Below, one piece after another: positions 38,446-48,847 of a DNA stretch of 64,000 nt. Under the pieces are notes generated by a model. The model was not told the DNA's origin. It searched no databases and worked only from the letters and a program-made list of their open reading frames with translations. This DNA is from Candidatus Gallilactobacillus intestinavium (GTDB lineage Bacteria; Bacillota; Bacilli; Lactobacillales; Lactobacillaceae). How positions within the stretch are numbered: position 1 is the stretch's first letter; the number at the start of each line of letters is the position of its first letter. The stretch lies in assembly GCA_017694665.1 (NCBI GenBank), contig JADIMP010000103.1:1-64000 (forward strand), read 5' to 3'. The translations under genes were made by a program, and so were the position numbers.

Positions 38446-39995
38446 AAAGTTCTTTCTATATTTTTAAGTTCCTTTAAATTAAATATATTAAAAACATGTC
38501 CTAATATAACTACTTCTAAAAAAAGAAAACTGATCAATAAAAGTAAAACCAAAAGTAATAATATTCTAGACACAAATAAATTTATTATTAGATTATCTAT
38601 CCAGTATAAAACACATCCTGAAAACATTACAGCTAACGTTAAACCTAAAATCTGTTTTAAATTAAATACTTTCATTTCATAAATATTCTTATTTATAAAT
38701 ATAAAAATATCCATAGTTATAAAGGATAATAACGTTATTATTCCTGCACCAACAATCCCAAAACGATATACAAAAATCCAATTAAAAAATAATTTAACCA
38801 AAAAACCAATAAAAAATATTTTTAATAAATATTTATAATTACGACTTTGAAAAATAACAATACTATTCATCAAAAAATAAGCTATAAAAACAATACTGCT
38901 ACATGTTATAGCTAAAGTACTGTTCCCATAAACACTATTAAATAGCACCTTATTAAGTATGGGCATCAAAAAAACAATTCCTAATGTAATAAAAATTGCA
39001 AAAACTAAACCTATTCTAAGAGTTGTTTTTACTAACCTTAAAGCTGAATTAAACTGTTTTTTATTTTTATATTTACTTAATAATGGTAATAATCCTGTGC
39101 AAATTGAAGTAAATATAACTACCCCAACTTGAATTATCGGTTGAGATCTATCATAAACGCTTTTTAAAAATTCAGAATGATGTGAAGAATAGCCTGCAGA
39201 TAACAAAGCTCCTTTCACAGTAAAACTATCAACTAATTGAAAAATAACAATGATGGAAATTATTAAGAATAATGTACCACCTTGTTGAACAATTTTTAGA
39301 AATAATTCATTATATGAAATGGTATTACTAACGTAGCTATTACCACTAATAAATATAGGATTACGATTTTTTTTAAACTTTATTAACAAAATTAACGTTA
39401 TTACAGCTATAAATGATGATAAGACAGTTGTTATCATCATTAGATTTCCCATTCGATATAATGAAAATTTAAAACGAACAGTTAAAATTGCTATTAAAAT
39501 AATAAAACCAACCCTACAGAATTGCTCGACAATTTGAGAAATCCCTGTTAAATGCATATCTAATTGAGACTGAGTAAATCCTCTTACTACAGATAAAAAT
39601 GGTACAAACAAAACCATTATACTTATAATTCTAATCATATTGATTAAATAATGATTATGCATATACGATGCCAATAAAGGACTCAATATCTCTAATACTA
39701 AAAACAATGCAAAACAAACTATCGTTAATAAATAATATATTTTTTTACAGTATCTAACTTTATTACCTTCATCTACATCATTAAGCAATTGAGAAATATA
39801 TAATGGTAATCCTGTTAACTCTAGAACTAAAAAAATCCCATATAAGGGATAAATTTGTTGGTATATATAAAATCCTATATTACCAACTAAATTCTGCAAT
39901 AAAATTTTGTAAAGCATACTAAATATTTTTGCAATTATAGCAGCGATTGACAAAAAAATAACACCACTAAAGTACTTTTTTACAACATTTTTCAT
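38442..39995 (-). CDS. MurJ/SpoVB-like polysaccharide flippase (MATE/MVF fold)
   Basis: A 517-residue, roughly 14-helix protein beginning KKYFSGVIFLSIAAIIAKIF and containing GIFLVLELTGLPLYISQLLND and VPFLSVVRGFTQSQLDMHLTGISQ, typical of the polysaccharide-biosynthesis SpoVB/YabM group related to the lipid II flippase MurJ. It probably flips lipid-linked wall or polysaccharide precursors. It starts 3 bases after mfd and overlaps the S4 gene by four bases, so the order mfd-flippase-rqcP-divIC is a tight operon. Confidence 0.88.
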   Translation of the reverse strand: MKNVVKKYFSGVIFLSIAAIIAKIFSMLYKILLQNLVGNIGFYIYQQIYPLYGIFLVLELTGLPLYISQLLNDVDEGNKVRYCKKIYYLLTIVCFALFLVLEILSPLLASYMHNHYLINMIRIISIMVLFVPFLSVVRGFTQSQLDMHLTGISQIVEQFCRVGFIILIAILTVRFKFSLYRMGNLMMITTVLSSFIAVITLILLIKFKKNRNPIFISGNSYVSNTISYNELFLKIVQQGGTLFLIISIIVIFQLVDSFTVKGALLSAGYSSHHSEFLKSVYDRSQPIIQVGVVIFTSICTGLLPLLSKYKNKKQFNSALRLVKTTLRIGLVFAIFITLGIVFLMPILNKVLFNSVYGNSTLAITCSSIVFIAYFLMNSIVIFQSRNYKYLLKIFFIGFLVKLFFNWIFVYRFGIVGAGIITLLSFITMDIFIFINKNIYEMKVFNLKQILGLTLAVMFSGCVLYWIDNLIINLFVSRILLLLVLLLLISFLFLEVVILGHVFNIFNLKELKNIERTL

Positions 39996-39998
39996 ATA

Positions 39999-42900
39999 CT
40001 AAGTCCTAAAATTCATATCTAAAAGATATTCATATAAAGCTTTAATTACTTTTAATAAATTACGCAAGACAGACATTAAGTCATCTTTAGGTTGTAATAT
40101 AATTTGAATACTTTTTTTACCATTAGTTTTACTAAGTATTATTTTAAAGTTAAGCTTAGAAAATTTCTCTAAAATTATCGAATCAGTTAAGTATTTATTT
40201 ACATTGCTATTAAATATTAAAGTTATTTTATTATTGTTTTGATCGAGACTTCTTATTCCAGATCTACTACAATACATCTGTAATTTACTTACAAGTAAAA
40301 GATTGGTAACTTCATTAGGATAGTCTCCAAATCTGTCTAATAAATCTGCCTCAACGTTTAAATATTGATCATTATTTTCCAAATTATGCAATCTACGATA
40401 AAATTCTATTTTCTGTTGTTCATCATTAATATAAGATTTAGGTATATATGCATCAACGTTTATATTAATAGATGTATTCTGCTTATCATCGATATTATCT
40501 ATACCTTTTTTCTTATTTATTGCATCTGATAACATTTGTGAATATAAATCATATCCAACCGAATCAATGAATCCATGTTGCTGTTTACCCAACAAATTAC
40601 CAGCTCCACGAATAGATAAATCTCGCATAGCTATTTTAAAGCCAGATCCCAATTCAGTAAAATCTTGGATTGCTTTTAATCTTTTCTCACTATCCTCTGT
40701 TAATACTTTATTTGGTTGATACGTGAAGTAAGCATAAGCTAATCTGTTACTACGGCCTATCCTACCTCTTAATTGATATAGCTGAGAAAGACCCATTTTA
40801 TCAGCATCTTCAATAAATAAAGTATTAACATTAGGCATATCAATACCCGTCTCAATAATTGTTGTAGTTACTAAAACATCATATTCTCCATGAATAAAAT
40901 CATATAAAACAGTTTCTAAACTTGTTTCATTCATTTGTCCATGAATATAAGCAATTCTAGCTTCTGGGACAATTTGTTTAATATTATCAACTACACTTTC
41001 AATGTCATGAACTCGATTATGTAAATAAAATACCTGTCCTCCACGACTCATTTCACGCATAATACTCTGTTTCAAAACATTAAAATTATACTCCATAACA
41101 TATGTTTGAATTGGATATCTATTAGCAGGTGGAGTTTCAATTACAGATAAATCTCTTACACCTATCATAGACATATTTAATGTCCTAGGTATGGGCGTAG
41201 CAGTTAAAGTCAAAACATCAACATTATTTTTTAACTGTTTAATTTTTTCTTTATGTTTAACGCCAAATCTTTGCTCCTCGTCAATTATTAATAATCCTAA
41301 ATCAGCAAACGATACATCTTTAGAAAGTAATCGATGTGTACCAACAATTATATCTATATTGTGATCATTTAAATCATTTATTATTTTTTTTGTTTCCTTG
41401 CTAGACGAAAAACGAGATAGCATGCTAACTTTCACTGGAAATTTTTCAAAACGTTCTTTTATCGTTTGAAAATGTTGTTGAGCTAAAATTGTTGTAGGAA
41501 CTAGAAATGCAACCTGTTTACCATCTTCTACTGCTTTAAAAGCAGCACGTAAAGCGACTTCTGTTTTACCAAAACCTACATCACCAACTAACAAACGATC
41601 CATTGGCTTTTCCTTTTCCATATCTGCCTTAACTTCTTCAATACTTCTTAATTGATCGCTAGTTTCGGTATAAGGAAATTCATTTTCAAAATCTAATTGA
41701 TATTGATCATCATGCATAAAAGCATGACCTTTTTGCATTTCTCTTGCAGCATATAAATCTATTAAATCATCAGCAATTTTTTCAATTTTATTAGCAACAC
41801 GTAATTTAGTTTTTGCCCATTCTGTACCGCCCAATTTGTTTAAATGAGGCTTTTTATTATCAGCAGAAACATATTTTTGTAATAAATTTATTTTATTTAT
41901 AGGTAAAAATATTTTATCGTTTTTTTGATATGCAATACTTAAATAATCTTTATGAACACCATCTACTTCTAAAGTTTTAATACCCTCATATTTACCAATT
42001 CCATGATTTACGTGAACAACATAATCTCCAGGATATAATTCAGAATAACTTCTAATCCTTTCAGCATTGTTTATTTGAAGATTATGATGATGAATAGTTT
42101 TAGTTTTAAATAATTCATTTTCCGTTACAATAACTAATTTTGCATCATTTAATATAAAACCATTCTGCAAAGATCCTAATATTATTTGAGTTTCATTAAG
42201 TTTTAAATTACTTTTTTTATTTAAGGATAAACTAATATCAAAATCTAATAGTGTATTATTAAAATCATTAATTCTTTTACTATCATTAATCAAAATAACA
42301 ACGGTATATTTTTCTTTACGCCACTTTACGAGCTCATCTTTAATGATAGAAATTTGTCCATAAAATTTGGGTAATTCTTGATTATCAAAATTAACTATTA
42401 AATTCAAACGTAATCTACCCATACTTTTAGCAAAAAGTGAAAACCATATTTGATGATACTTTTTGCTATTAATGATTTCTTTAATATCTAGTAACTTAGC
42501 TTTATCAACGGATATAAGTTCTCCTATATTTTTTTTATCTTTAATCCAAGAATGAAAACCATTTTGTAATTCATCCTGCATTGATAAAAGGCGATTGCGA
42601 TCATCAAAACAAATTAAAAATTCTTTACTAAAATAATCAATTATATTAACAAGATTTTTCCAAAATATTTGCTTATATAACAAAAGATCAGGATTATTAA
42701 CGAAATTACTTTCAGGAGCTAATAGTTTATTAAAATACTCGTAATTTAGTTCTGATTCTAAACTTACTTTATCTTTTAAAATTGATTTACCCTTTTCCAA
42801 GGCATCCTCATTTATTAAATATTCAGTTGCAGGTAACAAATTAATTCCAGAAATATTACCTATACTTCTTTGATCTTCAGGATTAAAAGTGCGTATTGAA

Positions 42901-43505
42901 TCTATTTCATTATCAAAAAAATCTAATCTAATTGGATATTCTAAATTTAAGGGATAAACATCTACTACTGAACCTCTCACAGAAAAATCTCCGGGTTTTA
43001 AAACTAATTTAGTATTTTTATATCCCATAAATATTAATTGTTCTTTTAATTTATACAAATTAAATTCAGTTCCAATTTTTAAACTTAAAATATTCTCGGA
43101 AAAATAATTAGGATCAGGTAACAATGTTTGCAAACCACTAAGGTTTACAACAACTATTACTGGTTTATCAGATAAAATTAAATCTAAGGAATGTATTTTA
43201 GCAGATCTAATTTCTGGTGAAACCACGGCTAGTCTAGTGCTAACATCTTCATCGACAACAAAACTAGCCAAGAAGTCTTCAGAAATTAAATTACTTAATT
43301 CATCAAGCATACGATTAGCATGCAAACTATTATCTTCAATTACTAAAAGACTCTTTTTATTTTCTTTAAAGATCGAACTTATAACCAATGCTTTACTCGA
43401 ACCTGTAAGACCAGTTAATAATATCCTACTATTTTCCTGATTATCTAATATCTCTTTTATTTGTTGATAATTTTTTGTATTTATTATTAAATCTTCTAAA
43501 TCCAT
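39999..43505 (-). CDS. mfd: Transcription-repair coupling factor
   Basis: The 1168-residue translocase removes RNA polymerase stalled at damage and recruits UvrA. It has a UvrB-like N-terminal domain, an RNA polymerase interaction region starting at PGDYVVHVNHGIGKYEGI (near residue 494), and helicase motifs GDVGFGKTEVALRAAFKA, DEEQRFGVKHKE and LTATPIPRTLNMS. A C-terminal TRCF domain follows. It begins 3 bases after the pth stop and is followed 3 bases later by the flippase gene. Confidence 0.97.
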   Translation of the reverse strand: MDLEDLIINTKNYQQIKEILDNQENSRILLTGLTGSSKALVISSIFKENKKSLLVIEDNSLHANRMLDELSNLISEDFLASFVVDEDVSTRLAVVSPEIRSAKIHSLDLILSDKPVIVVVNLSGLQTLLPDPNYFSENILSLKIGTEFNLYKLKEQLIFMGYKNTKLVLKPGDFSVRGSVVDVYPLNLEYPIRLDFFDNEIDSIRTFNPEDQRSIGNISGINLLPATEYLINEDALEKGKSILKDKVSLESELNYEYFNKLLAPESNFVNNPDLLLYKQIFWKNLVNIIDYFSKEFLICFDDRNRLLSMQDELQNGFHSWIKDKKNIGELISVDKAKLLDIKEIINSKKYHQIWFSLFAKSMGRLRLNLIVNFDNQELPKFYGQISIIKDELVKWRKEKYTVVILINDSKRINDFNNTLLDFDISLSLNKKSNLKLNETQIILGSLQNGFILNDAKLVIVTENELFKTKTIHHHNLQINNAERIRSYSELYPGDYVVHVNHGIGKYEGIKTLEVDGVHKDYLSIAYQKNDKIFLPINKINLLQKYVSADNKKPHLNKLGGTEWAKTKLRVANKIEKIADDLIDLYAAREMQKGHAFMHDDQYQLDFENEFPYTETSDQLRSIEEVKADMEKEKPMDRLLVGDVGFGKTEVALRAAFKAVEDGKQVAFLVPTTILAQQHFQTIKERFEKFPVKVSMLSRFSSSKETKKIINDLNDHNIDIIVGTHRLLSKDVSFADLGLLIIDEEQRFGVKHKEKIKQLKNNVDVLTLTATPIPRTLNMSMIGVRDLSVIETPPANRYPIQTYVMEYNFNVLKQSIMREMSRGGQVFYLHNRVHDIESVVDNIKQIVPEARIAYIHGQMNETSLETVLYDFIHGEYDVLVTTTIIETGIDMPNVNTLFIEDADKMGLSQLYQLRGRIGRSNRLAYAYFTYQPNKVLTEDSEKRLKAIQDFTELGSGFKIAMRDLSIRGAGNLLGKQQHGFIDSVGYDLYSQMLSDAINKKKGIDNIDDKQNTSININVDAYIPKSYINDEQQKIEFYRRLHNLENNDQYLNVEADLLDRFGDYPNEVTNLLLVSKLQMYCSRSGIRSLDQNNNKITLIFNSNVNKYLTDSIILEKFSKLNFKIILSKTNGKKSIQIILQPKDDLMSVLRNLLKVIKALYEYLLDMNFRT

Positions 43506-43508
43506 AAT

Positions 43509-44075
43509 TTACTTTTTAACATTATATTTATTCATTAATTTTTCAAAAGACATATTATTTATCCAATTAAGTATTACAGACAAACTATTTTCAATAGCAA
43601 CGTTTAAAATATCCATTTCGTCATCTGTAAATTTTCCTAACACGTAATTAACAATGTTCCTATTTTTAGGATGACCTATTCCAACTCTAATACGTTTATA
43701 TTCATCAGTTCCTAATTTTTCAGTAATACTTTTAATTCCATTATGTCCTCCAGATGAACCATGAGTTTTTAGCTTGATCCTTCCTAAGGATAAATCCATA
43801 TCATCATGAACTACTACAATATCTTCTAAATTCAAATCATAATAATTCACTATTTTCTTTACAGCTATACCGGATTCATTCATAAAAGTTGTTGGCTTAA
43901 TTAATAATATTTTTTCATCATTTAAGCTAAAACTTGATCCTAAACAATCTTGCTTAAAATGTTGAAAAAAAATATTTTTTCGAGCAGCCAAATTATTTAC
44001 AACCATAAAACCGGTATTATGTCGTGTATTTTCATATTGTAAGCCAACATTGCCTAATCCAATTATTACTTTCAT
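43509..44075 (-). CDS. pth: Peptidyl-tRNA hydrolase
   Basis: The 188-residue enzyme frees peptides from dropped-off peptidyl-tRNA. It has IGLGNVGLQYENTRHNTGFM with the catalytic His near residue 20, KPTTFMNESGIAVK, VVHDDMDLSLGRIKLK, and GSSGGHNGIKSI. The ATG is preceded by AGAGGTAGGAA. It is the first gene of the long minus-strand operon that continues with mfd, and it diverges from ldh. Confidence 0.96.
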   Translation of the reverse strand: MKVIIGLGNVGLQYENTRHNTGFMVVNNLAARKNIFFQHFKQDCLGSSFSLNDEKILLIKPTTFMNESGIAVKKIVNYYDLNLEDIVVVHDDMDLSLGRIKLKTHGSSGGHNGIKSITEKLGTDEYKRIRVGIGHPKNRNIVNYVLGKFTDDEMDILNVAIENSLSVILNWINNMSFEKLMNKYNVKK

Positions 44076-44208
44076 AAATTTCCTACCTCTGTGTAAAAGA
44101 ATAAATTAATAGTTTCAATTAAAAAAAAATTATTATTAATATAAGCTAAATTCAGTACAATTACTATTATAATAACGATTAATCGATTTTTTCTACTTTG
44201 CTTTGTGT

Positions 44209-44237
44209 TTTACTTCACATAATTATTTAATTATAAT
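44209..44237 (+). promoter_or_regulatory. Promoter of ldh
   Basis: -35 TTTACT (44209-44214), 17-base spacer, -10 TATAAT (44232-44237). The transcript start would be near 44244, just before the cre-like site. Confidence 0.7.
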
Positions 44238-44252
44238 TAAAGATGGAATCGA

Positions 44253-44266
44253 TGATAACGGTTTCA
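44253..44266 (+). promoter_or_regulatory. Candidate cre site (CcpA) in the ldh leader
   Basis: TGATAACGGTTTCA matches the known cre consensus TGWAANCGNTNWCA with one mismatch. It lies 16 bases after the -10 box. CcpA control of ldh is common in lactic acid bacteria; activation normally uses sites upstream of -35, so a site here would fit repression or roadblock better. Confidence 0.55.
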
Positions 44267-44287
44267 GAAAGTATAGAGGTGATTATT

Positions 44288-45244
44288 ATGGCAGAACATC
44301 GTCAAAAAGTTTGTTTAGTTGGAGATGGATTCGTTGGTACTGCTTTTGCTTCAGCAATGTGCCAACAAGGAGTTGCAGAAGATTTTGTAATTATTGATGA
44401 ACCTAAAAAAGACCATGCAGATGGAGATGTATTAGACTTAGAGGATGCCATTGCATGGCTTCCCCAAAAGAAAATTACTCGTGGATCATATGATGCATGT
44501 AAAGATGCAGACATCGTAGTTATTACTGCTGGTGCTGCACAAAAACCTGGTGAAACTCGTTTACAGCTTGTTAACCGTAACGTTAAAATTATGCACGAAA
44601 TTGTAAAACCAATCATAGATTCAGGATTTAATGGTATTTTCTTAGTTGCATCTAATCCTGTTGACATTTTAACTTATTCTGTATGGAAATGGTCAGGATT
44701 CGAAAAGAATCGAGTTATTGGATCAGGTACTGCATTAGATACTTCTCGTTTAAAAGTTGCTTTAGGCAAAGAATTAGGTATTGATGCACGTGACATTAAT
44801 GCATATGTAATGGGTGAACATGGTGATTCTGAATTTGCTAACTTAGATGAAGCAACAGTTGCTGGTATTCCATTATCATTAATGGCAGAAAAACACAACG
44901 TAAGTCATGATCGTTTAGTAGAAATTGAAGATCAAGTTCGTAATAAAGCTTACGAAATCATTAATAGAAAAGGATTTACAGCATATGGTGTTGCTGCTTC
45001 TATGACAAGAATTTGTGAAGCTATTTTACATGATCAAAGTTCAGTGTTACCTGTTAGCGCTCCGTTAGATGGCGAATACGGATTCCACGACATATTTACT
45101 GGTACTCCTGCTATCATTGATGGAAACGGAATCAAAGAAGTATTAGAAATTCCTTTATCAGATCATGAAATGGAAGAATTCAAGAAATCTTCTGATACAG
45201 TTATTGAAGTTCGTGAAAATGCTTATAAAGAAACTGGATTATAA
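44288..45244 (+). CDS. ldh: L-lactate dehydrogenase
   Basis: The 318-residue enzyme reduces pyruvate to L-lactate and regenerates NAD+. It has the NAD loop LVGDGFVGTAFASAM (near residue 10), the substrate loop ITAGAAQKPGETRLQLVNRN with Gln and Arg for lactate, the Asn in VASNPVD, and the catalytic His in VMGEHGDSEFA. A longer frame starts at 44243, but GAGGTGA precedes the ATG at 44288-44290. It is monocistronic with a promoter, a cre-like site and a terminator, divergent from pth. Confidence 0.96.
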   Translation: MAEHRQKVCLVGDGFVGTAFASAMCQQGVAEDFVIIDEPKKDHADGDVLDLEDAIAWLPQKKITRGSYDACKDADIVVITAGAAQKPGETRLQLVNRNVKIMHEIVKPIIDSGFNGIFLVASNPVDILTYSVWKWSGFEKNRVIGSGTALDTSRLKVALGKELGIDARDINAYVMGEHGDSEFANLDEATVAGIPLSLMAEKHNVSHDRLVEIEDQVRNKAYEIINRKGFTAYGVAASMTRICEAILHDQSSVLPVSAPLDGEYGFHDIFTGTPAIIDGNGIKEVLEIPLSDHEMEEFKKSSDTVIEVRENAYKETGL

Positions 45245-45270
45245 AATAAATCACAATTTCAAATTATTTT

Positions 45271-45300
45271 CAAAGGTACCTGTATAGGTGCCTTTTTTTA
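45271..45300 (+). terminator. Terminator after ldh
   Basis: AAAGGTACCT-GTAT-AGGTGCCTTT followed by seven or more T-rich bases. Confidence 0.9.
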
Positions 45301-45341
45301 TTCTATAATTTAAAATTGAAAAATTATAAGGAATTTAATTT

Positions 45342-45977
45342 ATGCTTTTAAAAAATATTATTAAACCAATGCAATCATTAACAACAATCCCAGAAAATAT
45401 GAATTTACAATCTGCTTTAGATATCCTTGAAGATACTGGATTTAGATGTATTCCTGTATTAGATCAAACAAATAAAATTTTTCGTGGTAATATATACAAA
45501 TCGCATATATACAAACACAAATCAGAAAATAAAGACATGTTATTACCAGTTACAACTTTGTTAAAAAACAGCACTAAATTTATTCACCTAAATGACGAAT
45601 TTTTTAAAGTCTTTTTTTCTATTAAGGATTTACCATACATTGCCGTTTTAGATGAACAAGAACATTTTTACGGAATTTTAACTCATACTAGATTACTAGA
45701 AATGCTTTCTCAAAGTTGGAATGTAAATATGGGAAGCTATGTTTTATCAGTTTTGTCTAAAGGTGAACGTGGCGATCTAACTATCATGTCAAAAATAATT
45801 ACAAAATACTCAGCAATTGCTTCTTGTATAACATTAAACATCCAAGATTCTTATTACAATCAAAGAACTTTATTTACATTACCTCAAAATGTAGATAATA
45901 ATTTATGTCAAAGAATTCAGAAAGCCTTAAAAAGACGTGGATTTATAATAGACAATGTAGAAAAGTTAGATAAATAA
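45342..45977 (+). CDS. CBS-domain protein, CbpA-like (possible c-di-AMP sensor)
   Basis: The 211-residue protein begins with a CBS pair (about 6-135): SALDILEDTGFRCIPVLDQT in the first copy and LPYIAVLDEQEHFYGILTHT in the second. An ACT-like C-terminal region follows (about 140-205). This combination resembles the c-di-AMP-binding CbpA/CbpB group of Firmicutes, but ligand binding cannot be read from sequence. It is a plus-strand single gene, convergent with alr four bases away. No terminator is obvious between them. Confidence 0.65.
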   Translation: MLLKNIIKPMQSLTTIPENMNLQSALDILEDTGFRCIPVLDQTNKIFRGNIYKSHIYKHKSENKDMLLPVTTLLKNSTKFIHLNDEFFKVFFSIKDLPYIAVLDEQEHFYGILTHTRLLEMLSQSWNVNMGSYVLSVLSKGERGDLTIMSKIITKYSAIASCITLNIQDSYYNQRTLFTLPQNVDNNLCQRIQKALKRRGFIIDNVEKLDK

Positions 45978-45981
45978 ACAA

Positions 45982-47103
45982 CTATTTAAAAATATATGTA
46001 CGCTTTACTCGATTACCTATATCTACCAGAATTTCATAATTTATTGTATTCAAGTATTTAGCAACATCTTCAAATGTGATTTCTTTATTTTCTTCTTTCC
46101 CAATTAATGTTACTTTTGTACCTACTTTTAATTTGTTGGGTAATTTAATCATCAACTGATCCATGCAAACTCTACCCACTATTTCACAGAATTTTCCATT
46201 AATTAAAACTTTAAATCCTTGCATACTACGAGGATATCCATCTGCATATCCTATCGGTAATGTACCTATCCAATCATCATTTTTTAATTCATAAGTAGCT
46301 CCATAACTTACTTTCATACCAGTTGATAATTTTTTAACAAAAATTAAATTACTCGTTAAACTAGCAACGGGTTTCAACTCTATTGGTAATGACTTAACTC
46401 CATTAGAAGGATTTAATCCATAAAGACCTATTCCTATTCTGACTGAATTACCTAAAACATCATCTTTATGCCAAAGAGTTGTGGCCGTATTAGCACAATG
46501 AATATATTTTGGTTTTTTAATTATAGATTTTAAAATATGTTTCCAATCATTATTCTGTAACTTAAAATACTCATTGTTAATTTCATCAGCCGTTGCAAAA
46601 TGAGTAAAAATTCCTTCAAAATCAAACAAATTACTGTTAGTAATAAACTCAATTGCTTTATTAATTTCAACAACATTTTTAAATCCAATTCTATTCATTC
46701 CTGTATCACAAGCAATGTGTACATGTAATGGCTGGTTTATATTGTCAATATTATTTTTTTCAGAATAATCACGTAGAGACTGAACATCTCCTACTGTTAT
46801 AGAAATATTATATTTCCTTGCTAATTCGTATTCTTCTACATCAGTAATTCCTAATACCAAAATAGGACAATTTAATCCCTTCTCACGTAAAAAAATAGCT
46901 TCGTCTAATATAGCAACACATAATCCTTCAGCACCTGCTTGCAAACAAGCTCTTGATACTTCTAAAATTCCGCATCCATATCCATCGGCTTTAACTACTG
47001 CCCAAACTTTTTTACCACTAAAATTTTTAAACTCTTGTACATTGTGTTGTAAATAATTTAAATTAACATTTAATTGAGTTGAGCGATTAATTCCAACCAC
47101 CAT
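45982..47103 (-). CDS. alr: Alanine racemase
   Basis: The 373-residue PLP enzyme makes D-alanine for peptidoglycan and teichoic acids. The PLP lysine is in WAVVKADGYGCG (near residue 38), and the second catalytic residue, Tyr, is in VSYGATYEL (near residue 265). GLYGLNPS and VCMDQLMIKLP are also typical. Its ATG overlaps the acpS stop as TAATG. It is the third gene of cshA-acpS-alr, a conserved trio in lactobacilli. Confidence 0.96.
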   Translation of the reverse strand: MVVGINRSTQLNVNLNYLQHNVQEFKNFSGKKVWAVVKADGYGCGILEVSRACLQAGAEGLCVAILDEAIFLREKGLNCPILVLGITDVEEYELARKYNISITVGDVQSLRDYSEKNNIDNINQPLHVHIACDTGMNRIGFKNVVEINKAIEFITNSNLFDFEGIFTHFATADEINNEYFKLQNNDWKHILKSIIKKPKYIHCANTATTLWHKDDVLGNSVRIGIGLYGLNPSNGVKSLPIELKPVASLTSNLIFVKKLSTGMKVSYGATYELKNDDWIGTLPIGYADGYPRSMQGFKVLINGKFCEIVGRVCMDQLMIKLPNKLKVGTKVTLIGKEENKEITFEDVAKYLNTINYEILVDIGNRVKRTYIFK

Positions 47104-47462
47104 TAATTATTTACCTCCAAAATTACCTCTGATATAACTAAGTTTTTTGTGTGCGAAATAGAAATATGACCAACTCCTCGAAACGGATGACGATTAAAAT
47201 AAGGTTTACCTAATTCATCATTTAAAATTTCTAAATCTTTAAAAGACACTTTTTTACCAATTCCGGTTCCTAATGCTTTACTGTAAGCTTCCTTAGCAGA
47301 AAAACGTCCTGCTAAAAATTCAATTTGACGTATACCGCTAAACCTATTAAATTCATTTAATTCTTCACCAACCAAAATTTTACTTTTAAATTGGTTATAT
47401 TTATCGTTTAACAATTTTACTCTATCAATATCAGTTATATCAATTCCTATTCCTGCGATCAT
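47103..47462 (-). CDS. acpS: Holo-[acyl-carrier-protein] synthase
   Basis: The 119-residue enzyme transfers 4'-phosphopantetheine to ACP. It has GIGIDITDIDRV (metal-binding Asp, near residue 8), FLAGRFSAKEAYSKALGTGIG (Glu, near residue 58) and HISISHTKNLV. It overlaps cshA by 23 bases and alr by one base. Confidence 0.96.
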   Translation of the reverse strand: MIAGIGIDITDIDRVKLLNDKYNQFKSKILVGEELNEFNRFSGIRQIEFLAGRFSAKEAYSKALGTGIGKKVSFKDLEILNDELGKPYFNRHPFRGVGHISISHTKNLVISEVILEVNN

Positions 47463-48777
47463 GACTGTGATTTCCCTTATTAATAATAATTTTCTTTATC
47501 CCTTTCCTATAGGGTATTAATGAAGCAAGTAAAACCGCAACTAATTTTTTAGAATCATGATTTAACAATAAATTACCAGCAGTATCCAAAAAAGCTTTAT
47601 TTATAGGATATTCATCATTTAAGTCTATATTCTTTAATAATTTATCAATTCTAGATTGAAGTACTATGTTTTTATCTGGTTTCTTTATTATTGATAAATT
47701 TTGTGAAAAATTACGTTGTACCTGGTTAAATATACGAAGATCTATATCAGTCACAAAACTAATACTTACTCCTGTGTTATTTAATCTTCCTGTACGACCA
47801 ATACGATGGACATATCCTTCTATACTTTCTGGAAAATCATAATTATATACATAACTAACATTACTAATATCAATTCCTCGTGATGCAACATCAGTACATA
47901 CTAGAAATTCAATTTTACCTGCTTCAAATTTTTGAATAATTTCTAAACGTTGTCGCTGTGAAATACTTCCAGATAACTCAACAGCATTAAAACCATACTT
48001 GAATAAATTATAGACCAAGTCTTTTGCTCTTATTTTAGTATTACAAAAAATAATATTTTTAGCTACATCGTGTAAATCCAACAAATAAACTAATGTAGCA
48101 AATTTTTCAGTTTCAGTTAGTTTCAAATAAAATTGATTTATTGTATTAGGAATACTAAATTTACTTTTATCTTCAATAAAAATAGGATTATGTTGAAATT
48201 TATTAGTGATCTTTTCCAATTTTGTAGATAAAGTTGCTGATAAAAATATTGTTTGTAATAACGAAGGAATTTTATTAAAAATTTTTTCTAAATCATCAAT
48301 AAATCCCATTTTTAATATTTCATCTGCTTCATCCACAACTAAATAGTTAACATTTGATAATTTCAGAGTATGTCTATTAATATGATCTAAAATTCTTCCT
48401 GGAGTCCCAACAACAATTTGCGGTTTATTTTTTAATTTAACAATTTGATGCCGTATATCAACACCACCATAAATAGCTTGTACATTAACTTGCAATAATT
48501 TACCTAATAATTTTAATTCCTGACTTATTTGAACAGCTAATTCACGTGTGGGAACAATGATTAACGCTTGCAAATGTTTTTCAAAATTAACATTATTAAG
48601 TAAACTTATTCCAAAAGTTGCCGTTTTTCCAGTACCAGTTTGAGCTTTTAACAATACATCTCTTTTATTTAATAAATCTGGTAAAGCTTTTTCTTGGATA
48701 GAAGTTAACCTATTATATCCTAATTGTTTAATAGATTTTAATAATTCTTTACGTAAACCTAATTGACTAAATTTCAT
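47440..48777 (-). CDS. cshA: DEAD-box RNA helicase
   Basis: The 445-residue helicase has a Q-motif start (FSQLGLRKELLKSIKQLGYN), Walker A AQTGTGKTA, DEAD in VVDEADEIL, SAT in FLSATLS, and HRIGRTGR in motif VI. CshA-type enzymes unwind RNA in cold and in the degradosome. The C-terminal extension (about 370-445) is basic. It begins 25 bases after the terminator of the hem operon and has only a weak ribosome site (GGATC). Confidence 0.94.
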   Translation of the reverse strand: MKFSQLGLRKELLKSIKQLGYNRLTSIQEKALPDLLNKRDVLLKAQTGTGKTATFGISLLNNVNFEKHLQALIIVPTRELAVQISQELKLLGKLLQVNVQAIYGGVDIRHQIVKLKNKPQIVVGTPGRILDHINRHTLKLSNVNYLVVDEADEILKMGFIDDLEKIFNKIPSLLQTIFLSATLSTKLEKITNKFQHNPIFIEDKSKFSIPNTINQFYLKLTETEKFATLVYLLDLHDVAKNIIFCNTKIRAKDLVYNLFKYGFNAVELSGSISQRQRLEIIQKFEAGKIEFLVCTDVASRGIDISNVSYVYNYDFPESIEGYVHRIGRTGRLNNTGVSISFVTDIDLRIFNQVQRNFSQNLSIIKKPDKNIVLQSRIDKLLKNIDLNDEYPINKAFLDTAGNLLLNHDSKKLVAVLLASLIPYRKGIKKIIINKGNHSHDRRNRN

Positions 48778-48801
48778 ATAAACGATCCAAACAAAAATAA
48801 A

Positions 48802-48834
48802 AAACTAAAAGTTGAAACAAAACTTTTAGTTTTT
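48802..48834 (-). terminator. Terminator after hemL, end of the hem operon
   Basis: AACTAAAAGTT pairs with AACTTTTAGTT over a seven-base loop, with T/A runs on both sides, so it is probably bidirectional. It lies 14 bases past the hemL stop. Confidence 0.88.
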
Positions 48835-48847
48835 TTATGATTATAAA

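Noticed and set aside
44243..44287. Longer N-terminus for ldh
   Set aside because: The extra 15 residues do not belong to the family, and GAGGTGA is placed for the ATG at 44288. The sequence also contains the cre-like site, so it is leader.
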